This document shows positions 23,035 to 34,500 of a stretch of 64,000 bases of DNA, one piece after another. Origin of the DNA: Parus major. Taxonomy: Eukaryota > Chordata > Aves > Passeriformes > Paridae. Within the stretch, counting starts at the first letter, position 1, and every line of letters starts with the position of its first letter. Under the pieces are notes generated by a model. That model saw nothing but the letters and a program-made list of their open reading frames with translations. It ran no database searches and had not been told where the DNA came from. Location of the stretch: NCBI RefSeq assembly GCF_001522545.3, contig NC_031797.1:729507-793506 (forward strand), in the 5' to 3' direction. The translations under genes and the position numbers were made by a program.

Positions 23035-23134
23035 CGAGCCTGGGATCCGACCAGGAAGGAGCTGAGCTCCCGTGCTGGTGGCAGTGGTGTCACTCCAGGG
23101 TGCCTTGCGTAACCCTTTGTGGCCCAGACTCTGC
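23035..23134 (-). other. TJP3: Candidate TJP3 5' exon (100 nt)
   Basis: Bounded by the acceptor TTTCCCCGCTGTAG and the donor GGCTCG|GTGAGTGCC on the minus strand. It has no stop in the frame that leads in phase into the exon at 19961-20128. It could be untranslated. Transcript data would decide. Confidence 0.4.
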
Positions 23135-23526
23135 CTACAGCGGGGAAAGAGCAGGAAGGGTGTCCCGTGGCAGCTTCCCGGGCACAGCAGGTCTCCCGGA
23201 GAGCCGTCCCTGGTGTCTCCACCGTGATGGTGGCTCAGCCACCTGCACTTATCGTCCTCCCAGCGCTGCACCGGGACAGGCTCTTAGGATGCTGGTGGTG
23301 GCGGTGGCTGCGGAAAGGGGTTCCCCCGCCCCCAATCCTTGCCCTGTCCAGGGAAGCGGTGGAACTCTGCCCCCGACTCCCAAACCCTCTCAGCGTTACC
23401 CATTGTCCCAAGAGGGGACAGACACAGGAGTCAGCCTAGGGATGGATCACTGTCCTGGGAGGCGTGGGGGAAGCTGGTGATGGCTTGCTGCCCCGTCTCC
23501 TCCTCTTCCCTTGCTCCTGTCCGCAC

Positions 23527-23855
23527 CTGAGGACCAGGCCCCCGTCATCCCTCGTCCCACGGGGCCGCTTTCTGGCTGCGACAGCGATCAGGTCCACGCT
23601 GCGGCTCTCCTCCCGCCGAGGCCGGTACCGCTCCCAGCCCAGCGCCGAGGCGGCGTGGGGAGACCAGTTTCTGCGGAATCCCCCGGCCCGCAGCCGCCAC
23701 CCCGGAGCCGGGGCCATGCCGCCGCCTGCCCCTCCGCTCGCTCCTCGGCACCGGCTGCACCCGGCCGAGTCCCGCGGGGAGCCTGGAGCCGCTCCCGCCG
23801 CTCCCCAGGACCAGCCGCAGTCGGGAGCCCCTCCGGCGGGGGCCGGCGCCGCCAA
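23527..23855 (-). other. TJP3: Candidate TJP3 first exon in CpG island
   Basis: On the minus strand a donor GTCCTCAG|GTGCGG ends a frame open from a Met at 23855 (MAAPAPAGGAPDCGWSW). It leaves phase 2, which fits the 100-nt exon at 23035-23134. The three pieces would add 183 residues before the conserved TJP3 Met. The composition is CpG-island-like, so the open frame alone is weak evidence and 5' UTR is equally likely. Confidence 0.3.
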
Positions 23856-25560
23856 GCAGCCTCATTAGTGCCGGTGGCTCCAGCGTTGCCACCCAGCCGC
23901 GGCTACCCATCAGGGACACGCGTGGCCCCGGGGCTCCTAGAACCGGCGGGGCCGGCCCGAGCTGACCCGCGCCCCGGGGCTGACCCGGGCCAGGCGGCGC
24001 CACTAGATGGTGCCGCGGGGCCGGTAGGAGCTGGGCTCCGGCCCGGGCTGGGATCCGGCGGCGCTGAACGGTGCCGGGGCCGTGCAGGGAGGAGGGAGCG
24101 TGTCCGGGTCCCGGTGCACGCCAGGCCCGGCCCAGCCCGGCGGACTGTGAGACTACCGGGAGCTCTCGGAGACGGGGGTGGGGGGACGGGCGGCGCCCGG
24201 CACCGGGAAGGCTCCTGGAAGGCCCCGGTCCAGCAGGGACAGCGCGGTGGAAACCGAGCCGCGACAGGACGGGGCGCATGGGCTCCGCCGCGTAGGGCCG
24301 GCCACGCCCCCGCCCTGGCCCCGCCCCTCCGCCTGAACCACGCCCCCGCTGTCATGGGCACCTACAGGCCGCGCCCCCGCTGCCATGGCGAACGGCAGAC
24401 TCCCCACCCCCGGAGCCCCGCCTCCATTGCCATAGCAACTGGCAGGAAGGCCCCGCCCCAACGGAGCCCCGCCCCGGTGCCATGGTGACCACAGGCCCCG
24501 CCCCCACCCTGTGGTGTTTCCCCCTCCGCCGAAGGTATCGCCGCCGCCGCACCGTGAGGGAGCGGCGGGAGTTGCTGCGGCCTTCCTTATCCGTCCCCCG
24601 CTTCGAATCCCACAGCCCTCGCGATCGCGACAGCTCTCCGCTGCATCGTAATTAACTCCAGCGGAAAAGCCCCGCTGTACTTCCGGCACTGTTCGGGGCG
24701 TGTCTGGCCGCGGCGCCACCCGCGTTCTATGGTCCGCGGCGCTCCCAGGGTCCCCCGCGCCGCGGCCGGTACGCGGGAGGAGCGCGGCGGCGGGCGCTGG
24801 CCTGTCCGGGGCCTGTCTTGCCCCGGGGCTGCGCCTGCCCGCGGCCGCCATGGAGCTGGAGGTGCCTGAGGAGGCGGAGGGCTCGGCCGCGGCGGGTGCC
24901 GGTGCCATCACTCCGGAGGCCGGCGTAGGGGGACCGGACGCGTCAGGAGGTAACGTGCCGCGAGCACCGGGGGCCGCCCCTGGCTGTCCCCCACCCGGCC
25001 GAACCCCGGCGTGTCCCCGTGTCCCGCCGGCTCGCATTGGTTCAGCCCAGCCGTAACCCCGGCAGGCCCCCCCACGGGGTGCTCGGAGTGGTTTGGTCCA
25101 GCCTCCCCCGTTCCCGGAGTGCGCCCCCCCCAGCCACCGCGTGGTCCCGTCCAACTGCTGCTTCCTTTCCCCCATTCTCCCCCGGACCCGGGATGGTTCC
25201 GCCCCCAGCGCGGGACTCCCGGGACGCCGGGAGACACCGGGGGACACCGGGATGGGACTCCCCCGTCTCTGCCTTCGGGCATCTCGGAGCTCCGAGGGGC
25301 AGCGGCGACGCCCGAACCACTGTGCGGGGCACAGGCCGCCCACCTCCAGCGCTATTCCCAGGCCCCGAACCGGCCTCGGCCGGGCCTGGAAGGCCGTGGC
25401 GGGGCCGTCCTGTCCCGTCCCCTCTCGGGGGTCGCTCCCACAGGGGTGGAGGGGTTGCTCGAGGGGCCGGGCAGACCCTGGCAGTGGGGGCGGGGGGCTT
25501 TGCCGCCGGCAGGGGTCTCTCCCGCGGAGGAGGCCCGTTTGTCAGGGCCCCGAGCGAGCC
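23540..25560. promoter_or_regulatory. CpG island over the TJP3 5' side and PIP5K1C exon 1
   Basis: A long stretch of dense CpG and GC boxes (CCCCGCCC repeats at 24300-24510), without an obvious TATA box, centred on PIP5K1C exon 1. It probably serves PIP5K1C to the right and may serve TJP3 to the left. Confidence 0.75.
24349..24491. promoter_or_regulatory. Array of RFX X-box-like palindromes with GC boxes
   Basis: Four CCAT-centred partial palindromes at about 24350-24362, 24379-24393, 24426-24439 and 24476-24490, each followed by a GC box. The third, ATTGCCATAGCAAC, has a perfect RGYAAC half and five of six bases of the GTNRCC half. The fourth, GGTGCCATGGTGAC, has one mismatch in each half. 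The arrangement looks like an imperfect 30-50 bp tandem repeat. Confidence 0.5.
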
Positions 25561-28500
25561 CGAGCCCGCCACGGCATTAGCAAAAGGTTTGGGGTTTCTG
25601 AGTGGCAGGATGGGGCCATGGGGCTGTACCTCTGCACCTGCCCCCTCCTTCGCTGCTGCCTAATTGTTTCTAGTTCATTAACAGCCTCAGGATTGTTGGC
25701 TGAGCCGTGCCCGTGATGCTCAGCCCCTCCGCTGCCGGGCTGACACATTGTTCCGCAGGCCCGACGCGGAGCTCCGGGCACCTGCTGGAGTCCAGGGTGC
25801 TCAGAGGGTTTGGCTGTGTGATGCCAGCGATCTCCGTGTCGTCACGCCTTTAAATGAGCATCATTAGATCTTCTGAAAACCAGCTAATTACAGTGGAAGC
25901 CGAGCTCGTTTCGCTGATGTCATTTGTCGCGCCGGGGGTGTGGGTGTAGTGTGTAACTTTGGGTAAGGTGCCGAGGTTTAGGCTCAGGGAAGCTGTCCCC
26001 AGCCGTCCTGCTGCAGTTCCTCGGTGCTGCAAAGAAATGCAGGGGGTGGCAGCCTGCAGCCTGCCTTCCCAAGGCCACACACACCCTTGCACCTCTTTTT
26101 GGGAATGTTTTCCCAGCACGGGCAGGGGTGGCAGGTGATGCCAATGGAGTGAGAGGGAACCTCTTGCTGATCAGAGTCACATAACAGTTTGGTTTTGAAG
26201 GGACCATAAGGCCCATCTTGTTCCACCCTTCTGCTATGGGGAGGGACACCAATGAACAATTAAAATATAATTTGTCCTTCAGATTTCTCTGTCACATACC
26301 TGTTTGTTGGGAAGGATAGAGGGTCATTGCTCACGACTAGTCAAAGTGTCTATGGAGGCTGTTGCTCAGGAAGGGTTTAAGCAGGGACACTGTATTTTTT
26401 TTCTTCTGTGAACACGTAAATCTGAGTTTATGAACCTGTAGGCTATCTACCTTACGCTGATAGTAAAAAAGATGAAACAGAGCCAGCAATCTCACTGATG
26501 CTTTGATTTCTCAAGTCAAGTTGCTTACTCCTCACTTGGGTAGTGTCCAGATTGTGTCACTTGGCCTCAGCTGCAATTGTAGCTGGAGCTCCTGGGGAGC
26601 TGGGGGCAACATGCACAACAGCAAATGAGTTTTTGCTGGAGAAGAGCAAAGCCTGGGGGATGGAGGTGGCCTTTGGTGGGCTGTAGGAAGTCATGGCTGC
26701 ACATGCACAGGGTAGGCTGTGGTGCAGGTCTGGGGTTGTCTCTGCTCTATGGTCTGAACTGGGTGACAAATCCCCATAATGGTGCCTTTGCTGCTGTGTG
26801 GAGGTGTTGAAGTGTCCATCACCCACCTACATGGGCGCTTCACACTGCTCCCCTTGTGCTCACTGCTCTGCATGTGCTGTTGATGAAGGATCAGCAGCGT
26901 GGCTGAAACCTGCTGCCTGGCTCCTGGCTGGAGAGGAGGCATCTGGGTGCTGTACTCTACCTGAACAACATGGCAGGGTTAATCCAGACTGTGGCTCAGG
27001 CCAGCAAAGACCTTCCCCAAGCCCTCAGTAATTATAGAAAAATTACCAGTTATCAGAATTAGTCTGATTCAGAAGTAAAACTGCATGGAGAAGGGCTGGA
27101 AGTTTGGGAGGCCTTGGCAGTAAGTTGACTTAAGGTACTGAGTGTTCTGAAGGGAAATCTCATGCTTTGAGGGAGAAAACCTCACTTATTGCCAGCAGCA
27201 GGGCTCATTTATGAACACACAGGCCAAATTCATCCCTTCCTGAGACCTTGGCTTTGAAGTTTTAAAAAATTTTGTGACCAGCCAGTTGAAAGGGAGTTTC
27301 AAAATCTAATGAGTGCAGATGCTTGCTGTGCCCTCTCCCTGAATCTGTACCCTCATGCTCTGGGGAGGGACTGCAGGGAGTGTAAGGGGCTGCTCCAAGG
27401 TTCTGGTGAGCTGTGGGCAGGAGCCAGAGGTGTTGTGGGGAGGTACGGTGCTGTGGGGTGACAGGAGAGTACCAGGCTTGTTTAGGCTGGGGTGCCATGA
27501 TCCCGGGGGTGCTTGGGTAAGCAAGTGGTGCATCACCATTCCTCTAGCCAGGTGCAGTCTGGAGACACAGCGCCTGGAAACCTTTTTGTCAAGGATGGTT
27601 GAGTTATGGGAGAGCTTTTACTACAAAAGAACTGGCACTGTCCAAATGTTGGACAGCAGAACTGGCCTCCACCATCTCCTTTCTAAAGTGAGAATTCTCA
27701 GTCTAATGGGGAAGTAGAGTTGACGTTAGATTTATTTCTGTTGGTCAGGTCTCCTGTTACTCCTGTTGGAGTCTGCCCATCACTTACGGTCCAGAGCTGG
27801 AGCAGAAGCCTCCATTGTGTTCTTCAAGGTTGGATTCTAATGCTTAAGGGAGCTGAAATGATTTTATGAAAGGATTTATACTCATATTGGACAGCTGTCC
27901 TGCTGTATCTCTGGCTGAAAGAGCAAAATGAAGATCCTGGCCTCAGCCAGGTGTTCTGTGTGGTGGTGGCACCTGTGTGGCTGTCTCCAAAAAGCACTGG
28001 GAGAGCATTGATTGCGACAGCCCAGAAACAGTACTGCATGCAGCTCTTACCTCTTAGCAGTGATAACTTTGAAGTGACTTTTGAAGGGTTGCTGAAGCAA
28101 TTTTTTCAGTGAGCAGATTAGAGATAAGAGAAGAATTCCACCCTGTGGGGCATAAGCAGTTCAATTCATACCAACTCGATGGAGAGGGGAAATTGAAGAG
28201 AGCTTATCAGCTTGAGGGAAAATCAAATGTAAACATCATCCCCAGCATGATTATGGTTCACAGCTTAGTTGGATGTCACATGCCTCTGTGGCGTGAAATG
28301 GTGCTGGCGAGGATGATTACAGAGGGAGTCAGCCAGGCAGGAGCAGGCAGAAAAACACCCCGCGCCTTGAACTCTTAAAGACCCTGCAGTTACTTCACAG
28401 TCAATAAGTCACAGCTCAGCTGCAGGGAAGGAGGAAGGCAATGAAAATAGAATTCAGGCTGCTCTGGCAAATTAATTGTTCTTTAAGATATGAATCGGCT

Positions 28501-31500
28501 GGAAGCGTGCAGGGAAGCTGGTGTGATGGAGCTGGGAACGGCAGTGTGTACAGCAGGGAGGTGTGGGCACTACCCAAAGGATGCTGAGCTCTCTGTATCA
28601 GTGTCGAGGCAGGCTGGAGAATGAGTCCCCAAGAACATACAGGGCAAGGAATGATTAGTCTCATTTTCATTAGCCAGCATTTGGCGTTGACCAATATATA
28701 ACAGCCCATTCCAGCACTGCTGGGGCCGAGGCTGGCAGAGCTGCCACTGCCTCATCCCACTTGGGAGGCACATGGGCCTCTCTGGAAGAGCTCCTCAGGG
28801 AATGACCCGAGTGGATTCAGTATGAACAGTGTATAATTTGGGAACTATTACTGAAGTGATTCACTGACGTGACCATTATGGGCTCTTGCCAGATGCATAA
28901 TCTTAATAAATATGATTTTCCCATATAAGGTGGTTGTAGCCTGAAAAGCAGCAGCAGGAATTCCAGCGTCCTCTTCCTTCATGGGTACATCTTTCGGTTA
29001 GCTCCAGTTGACTCCAGAAATACTCCTGCCTTGGCTGTGTGATACCCTGACAAAGACTTGAGAGCTCTTCTCATCACTTGCTGCTTCAGCTTTGTCAGTG
29101 TTTGATTATTCCCATCCATCCTTTTGGGCTGCCAAGTGTATTCCCATGTACTGTAATTAATCTCTAGAGGCCTGGCAGGTTCCTCACTCCTGACATGAAT
29201 GTGGTACCATGTGCTTGCTGGGACCTGCTGGTAGGAGATCTGTTCATCTGTGCATGTGGGACCTGCAGGTGTTCTGTGGGGGTCATTAACCTGTGACTCA
29301 AAAAGCAGAAATCACTACACCTTTTGCACTGCAGTGGGGAATATCAGAAGCAGAGTGAGAGGGGGAAGTATTTGCTAATCTCAGTGCAAAGAGGGTTGAC
29401 TTTGTTTGGGTAGAAGTGAATGCTCAATGCTCCCATCCACAGCATGGGGAGGGAGCTGCTGGCCATGTTGCTCGCAGGAGATGCTCCCTCTGCTATCTTG
29501 GCTGCAGGAAAGTGGGAGCCAAAGCAGGTCCTGCCATCCCAGATGCTCTGATCCCATGGGGGCACTCATAGATCTCCCCTGGGTCCCAGGGAAGACAGTG
29601 GGGGCAGCAGATATTGGAGCAGGCTGCCAGTTTTGGGACACACTCTGGTTTAACACAGAGGCCTTGGTACCTCCTTTTCTCCAAGATGCTTATGTTGGGA
29701 GAGAAGTGACTCAGAATGTTTGAATCACAGAATGAAGGAATGGTTTGGGTGGGAAGGGACCATCTCATTCCAACCCCTTGCTATGGACCTTACCATACCT
29801 ACTAGACCAGGGTGCTCCAAATCCCATCCAGAGTGGCCTTGAAACTCATAAACAGCTGCAGAACAGCAGGTGCCAAGGTAGGCACCTTTCTTTTTCCATT
29901 AAGTCTTTCCAAGTCTCTAACCAAGATCTCTGATAGTCCCCTTTGATTTGTTTGATAATCCAGTGACAGTGTTGCTGTCCTTCACCCATCTCCCAGGCCT
30001 ACAAGCTGGGTCACCTTATGAATGTGCCCAACAGCATAATTTTTAGTGAGATCAGACTGATTGTCAGATCATATCTGTGGGACTAGGCAGAAGCATTGTG
30101 CAGGTGCAAAGCCCTAGTTGTTTGGTGTGGATTCCCTGTAAGTTCTTACTGATAGACACATTTCTGTGGTATATCACCATTTCTAAATCTGTGGTGAGTG
30201 CAGGAGCTCAAAGGAGAAAAATACTGTTGTGTTCTGTAAGTCTTTGGCAAAGCAGAATTCCTGGCCAAGCATGGTTTGGATGTTTGCTGCTGGCTGAGGT
30301 TGCCTGTGTAGATACTTGTGTTTCCCTCTAATGCTGGGATGAGGACACACACCAGGCTGAACCCCTGCTGCCAGCTCTTCTGCCATGGGAATGCACTCAC
30401 AGACAGGAAAAGACATGACCACAGCAGAGAGGGAAATCAAGGCACTGCAAAAAGCCAAAGACTGTTCAATGCTGAAATGAAACAAAAGCATAAGGAAGAG
30501 GGTCATGTAAAAAGCCAAATTTGTGGCCTGTGTGAAGTGGGCTTGGTCTTGATTTCCATCAGCACAAACCTCATCAGAGCCCAGCATTGCTTACGTGCCT
30601 GGCTGGAGAAATGTGCTAAGGGGAAAGAAGCTGCTGCCTTTCCCAAGCTTTCCACCTCCTTTGCAGAGAACTCGCAGACTGAGTCTGTGGACAGGAGCCT
30701 GGCTTCTCCAAGAGCCCTGCACAAGCCAGTGATCATATGGTGATGTTGGAGCTTTTCCTTCTTAGGTAGGGTCTTTGAAATACTCAGTTCCTAAGCAGCC
30801 TGGCACTTGTTTGTTTGACTTTTTGGCAATGTCAATAGCTAGATTAATCTCTAGCTTTCTGGAAAGCATTTTTTGTAATTAAAAAGCTAAAAGTCATTAG
30901 AGGAGCTTTTCTGTTACTGTCTCCTCACCCACATATTTAGCAGAAAATGCTGTCAACCCTTAATTAAGTGTCATTGTCTTCCATGGTGTGTTCTTGTGGT
31001 TTCCCCAGCTTACATGTGGGTTTTGGCTCTGGCTTGTGGTGAATTACCAGGCTGAGTCAGAGGACATACTGTGGTGGGGAGGAAATCTGAAGCTGTCAGT
31101 GTGCTGGGTTGTGCCAGTGTTCCCAGCTCTGCCCATGCCGGTGGTCACCACTTACCATGACATGTTTTTTATCTCACAGCTCTGGAGAGAGGCTGCAAGT
31201 CTCTTTGCTTCTCTTCCAGCTTTCTTTGAAGGCTTCAAGCTTTCAGCTACAGCAAACCTACTGCTCTTTCCTAATTCTGTTGAAAAAACCACAAATGTGT
31301 ACCACTAGGGAGTTAGTGTGTGATGTGAAAGATTCTCTTAAATATTTACTCTTAACACAGAAGCAGACTGGAATAATCCACATGTGCTGAAGAGCTGTGT
31401 TCCTTTATAGAATGGAGCTGGCACGTTCTTTACAGTTGCACCTCTGGCAGATGCCTAGGAGAAGTGCTGTTCATCTGGATAACTGCTCAACTTTGGATCT

Positions 31501-34500
31501 GGAGTTGCAGGAAACAAACTTTGCTGTGTCCAACCACTGTCTGAGTGGTTTGCATTCAGTGTGAGGAATATAAATGCTTTGCAGATTCATTGATGGGGCC
31601 CAGTGCTCATTTCCTTTATAATCAGCAGAATCTTCATGTTCTCTTTGCAGAAATAGCTACTAGAGAGGGTGGGGAAGACTTCCTGGGAGAAAAGAGAAGT
31701 TGTAAGCCAGCTGTTTGCCTCCATCACTGACGATCTGCCTGTTGCTTGAGGAGTGTTTGAAAGGCAAGGGCCCACATTCCAGAAGCGCAACTGTAGCTGC
31801 TCCTGTTGCCCAAGACAGATGTTCTCCAAGATGCTTATGTTGGGAGAGAAGTGACTCAGAATGTTTGAATCATAGAATGAAGGAATGGTTTGGGTGGGAA
31901 TCAAGGAACTCCTTGATCCAGGAAAGGGAACCAGGTCATGGCCCAGGGTTTGTCACAAGACCAGTCTGGGCAGATCCACATCCATGACTGAAAGAGCCTA
32001 GAGATTAGCTGAGCATGGGAACAGCACAGGCAGCAGCTCCTGTCTTTGTTCTGAGTGAAACAGCTCAGTCTCCTGAACTGGGAGGAATTAATGGATTACA
32101 AGATGAGGGCAGCTTGCCTTGTTTGTGGTCATTAAAACACAGCAGCGCTGCTGGGACGGTGCCACTGGCGCCGTGGCTGGTGGGGAGCTCAGTCAGACCG
32201 GTCAGACTCCACAGAGCTCAAACACTGCTTTTTGCTTTACTGCATAATGTTCTACCTCTCCCAGCCATGCAGGGGGAATGAGGTTTGGTTCAGCTTCTGC
32301 TGTGTGCTCTGGCTGCCACTGTTAAAGCTTTCCTGCTTCTGCTCTCCTGTGGGAGCTCTTGCATGGGTCTTGGTGGCTCCTGCAAAATGAGTTTTTGTGC
32401 TCTGAGGGCCTGTTTAGGCACAGCAGCTGTTAACTCTTCACTTAAACTCAGTAATGCTTTTTCAGACAAAGCTCTGTCAAACTGCTGACTCTTCACATTC
32501 AAGTTGTCTGTGTTCCTGTACCATGGCAGACACCTCCTAATTTATTTTCCAGAAGATCTGGTAGCGCTTTGACCTCAGCCATCTCCTGGAGGAAATGCAG
32601 CTCACCTGAGGAAGGGGGTGCTGGGCTGGGAGCCAGTCAGGTCTCTACTCCTTCACTGAATTTAGTAAATCAGAGTAATTCCCCAGTTGTTTCATGGGTT
32701 GTTTTTTTTTTTCCGTAGGAGAAGAGTTCTGCTCCTTTTGGGGCCAGGGACCTGAGTTCAGTCACTTAGCAGGGCTGATGTTGGAAGCCTCTCCTTACTG
32801 TGACCTGAACTTTGGGCACATCAGGATGCTGCCATTCAAAATGTGTGTCTTGGATGTGTCAGACTGTGATGGTGACCATGTTGTGCTTCTGCAAGAGTAG
32901 AATTAGTTGAGATTGTTTTGCCTGCTCATTTGCTGCCTGACAAGATCTTGTTTAAATTGGTAGTTAGACTTTATTTCCCTTGGAGTTTGCTGTTCTCAGT
33001 TGCTGCTTTATATTCTGTCACCCCAAGTAAGTGAAGGTCCAGATTTCTAGTGGCTGAGCCAACCACTGGGACCAGTGAAGCAACCTGATGGAGTTGAGGG
33101 CTGACACAGAAACATCTGTCATCTCCATTGAAAGCACTGTTTGCAAAGTCAGTTTCTTGGGAGTTCAAGCTTGATGCCCAAACTTGCTTTCTGCTTCCCT
33201 GGCTAAGGTTGGGTTCACCCCACCTGCACATCCCACCTAGGTAGAGGGGTCTTGCCAACCCTATGTGGGACAGGAAGCCAGGGAGGAATGAGGTAGGTAA
33301 AATAAAAGCAATTCTCCTGTATATTTAAAGCAGGAGTAATGTAGGTCACCTTAATCTGCTCTCCCTCCTCCCTTTCCTGTGGAATGGGAGAACATCCTGG
33401 CCACGTGTGCTGCAGGGTGACGATGATGAGGGACCACCTTTGTCTTGCTGCTGTTGACCTATGGAGCATCCTGTGACCTTGGGAGGCTTCTCTACCTGTT
33501 TATTACCTACCAAAAAAATCAAATATAGCTCTCCAGCAGTATGGTGGAACAGTCTTGTTTCTGTGCATGAGATCACTTCAAGGTGATTTAATTCAATTAT
33601 TTAAGTTATTATTAAATTATTTTTGGGGTGGAATTCCTGATTTGTGGATGGAACTGTGATTCTGTTTTAAGGGCAAGTTAACAGCATCCTCCTGAGCTCT
33701 AGGAATTTTACAGCTGGTTTTTCTCCAGCTATAGTTGGGCAGCAGTACAGTCACAGCACTGCTTCAGATGCTGCTTAGTCCTGTCAGCCCTCCAGTGATG
33801 GGGTTGGCTCAGAACAGCTGTGTATGGATTTTTATCTCATTCAGGGTTGCCTGAGCTCAGGTAATTGAGGCCACTTGGCACCAATTTGAGCAACTTGAGT
33901 GGGGGCAGTTTGGGTTGGTGTATTGTTACAACTTACAAAGGGTTCAGAGCACTTGAGTATTTTTATATAATTGGCAAATTTTGAGAGGTTTAGTGAAGTC
34001 CTTTCAAAGCTCAAGACTTATCTCCTAAGTCCTGTGAGGCTCCCAGCAGACCACAGTGCCAGAAACCATAGAGTCATAGAATCTCCTGGGTTGGAAGGGA
34101 CCCACAAGGATCACTGAGTCCAGCTCGTGGCCCTGCACAGAAAGAACCCCAAGAATCTCACCAAGTGTCTGGGTGCATTGTCAAAACACTTGTGAACTCT
34201 GGCAGAGTTCAGGTGACCTCAGCCACCACCGACAGTGATGTATCCTGCTTTGTCAACACAGTTGATAAAATCGTGGGAGTCACAACAGCTGAGATGGGAC
34301 ATGGCTGGTTTCTGCCCTTGCAGCCTGCTCTGTTTTGTTACTACTTTGTCTGCAGTGGATCCCACAGAGGGGACAGTCCAGCTTAAGTTATTTGTCACCT
34401 CTGGTGTCTATTGATTTTACTTGAAGTCCTGAAAAACTGAAGGATTTAAGAAAAACCTTCAGGCTTGGCATAAGGCCTAGACACACACGTGTGCTTTGTA

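Larger units (their letters stand above)
20129..24849. other. Region between the TJP3 body and PIP5K1C exon 1
   Basis: About 4.7 kb that probably holds TJP3 intron 1 and 5' exons, plus the shared promoter area. It contains one minus-strand CR1 tail near 20.8-21.15 kb, candidate TJP3 5' exons at 23.04 and 23.53 kb, and a CpG island from about 23.5 kb. No other gene was recognised. The long frames in the GC-rich part are composition effects except where noted. Confidence 0.5.

Noticed and set aside
23511..24488. 325-codon plus-strand frame in the PIP5K1C/TJP3 CpG island
   Set aside because: The composition is Pro/Arg/Gly/Ala with no domain and no splice support. It ends before the PIP5K1C start and is explained by lack of stops in CpG-rich DNA.
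29677..31904. Two similar small peptides encoded at about 29.7 and 31.9 kb as a gene family
   Set aside because: They come from the 79-bp DNA duplication and CR1 end. The frames are short and have no start context or conservation evidence.
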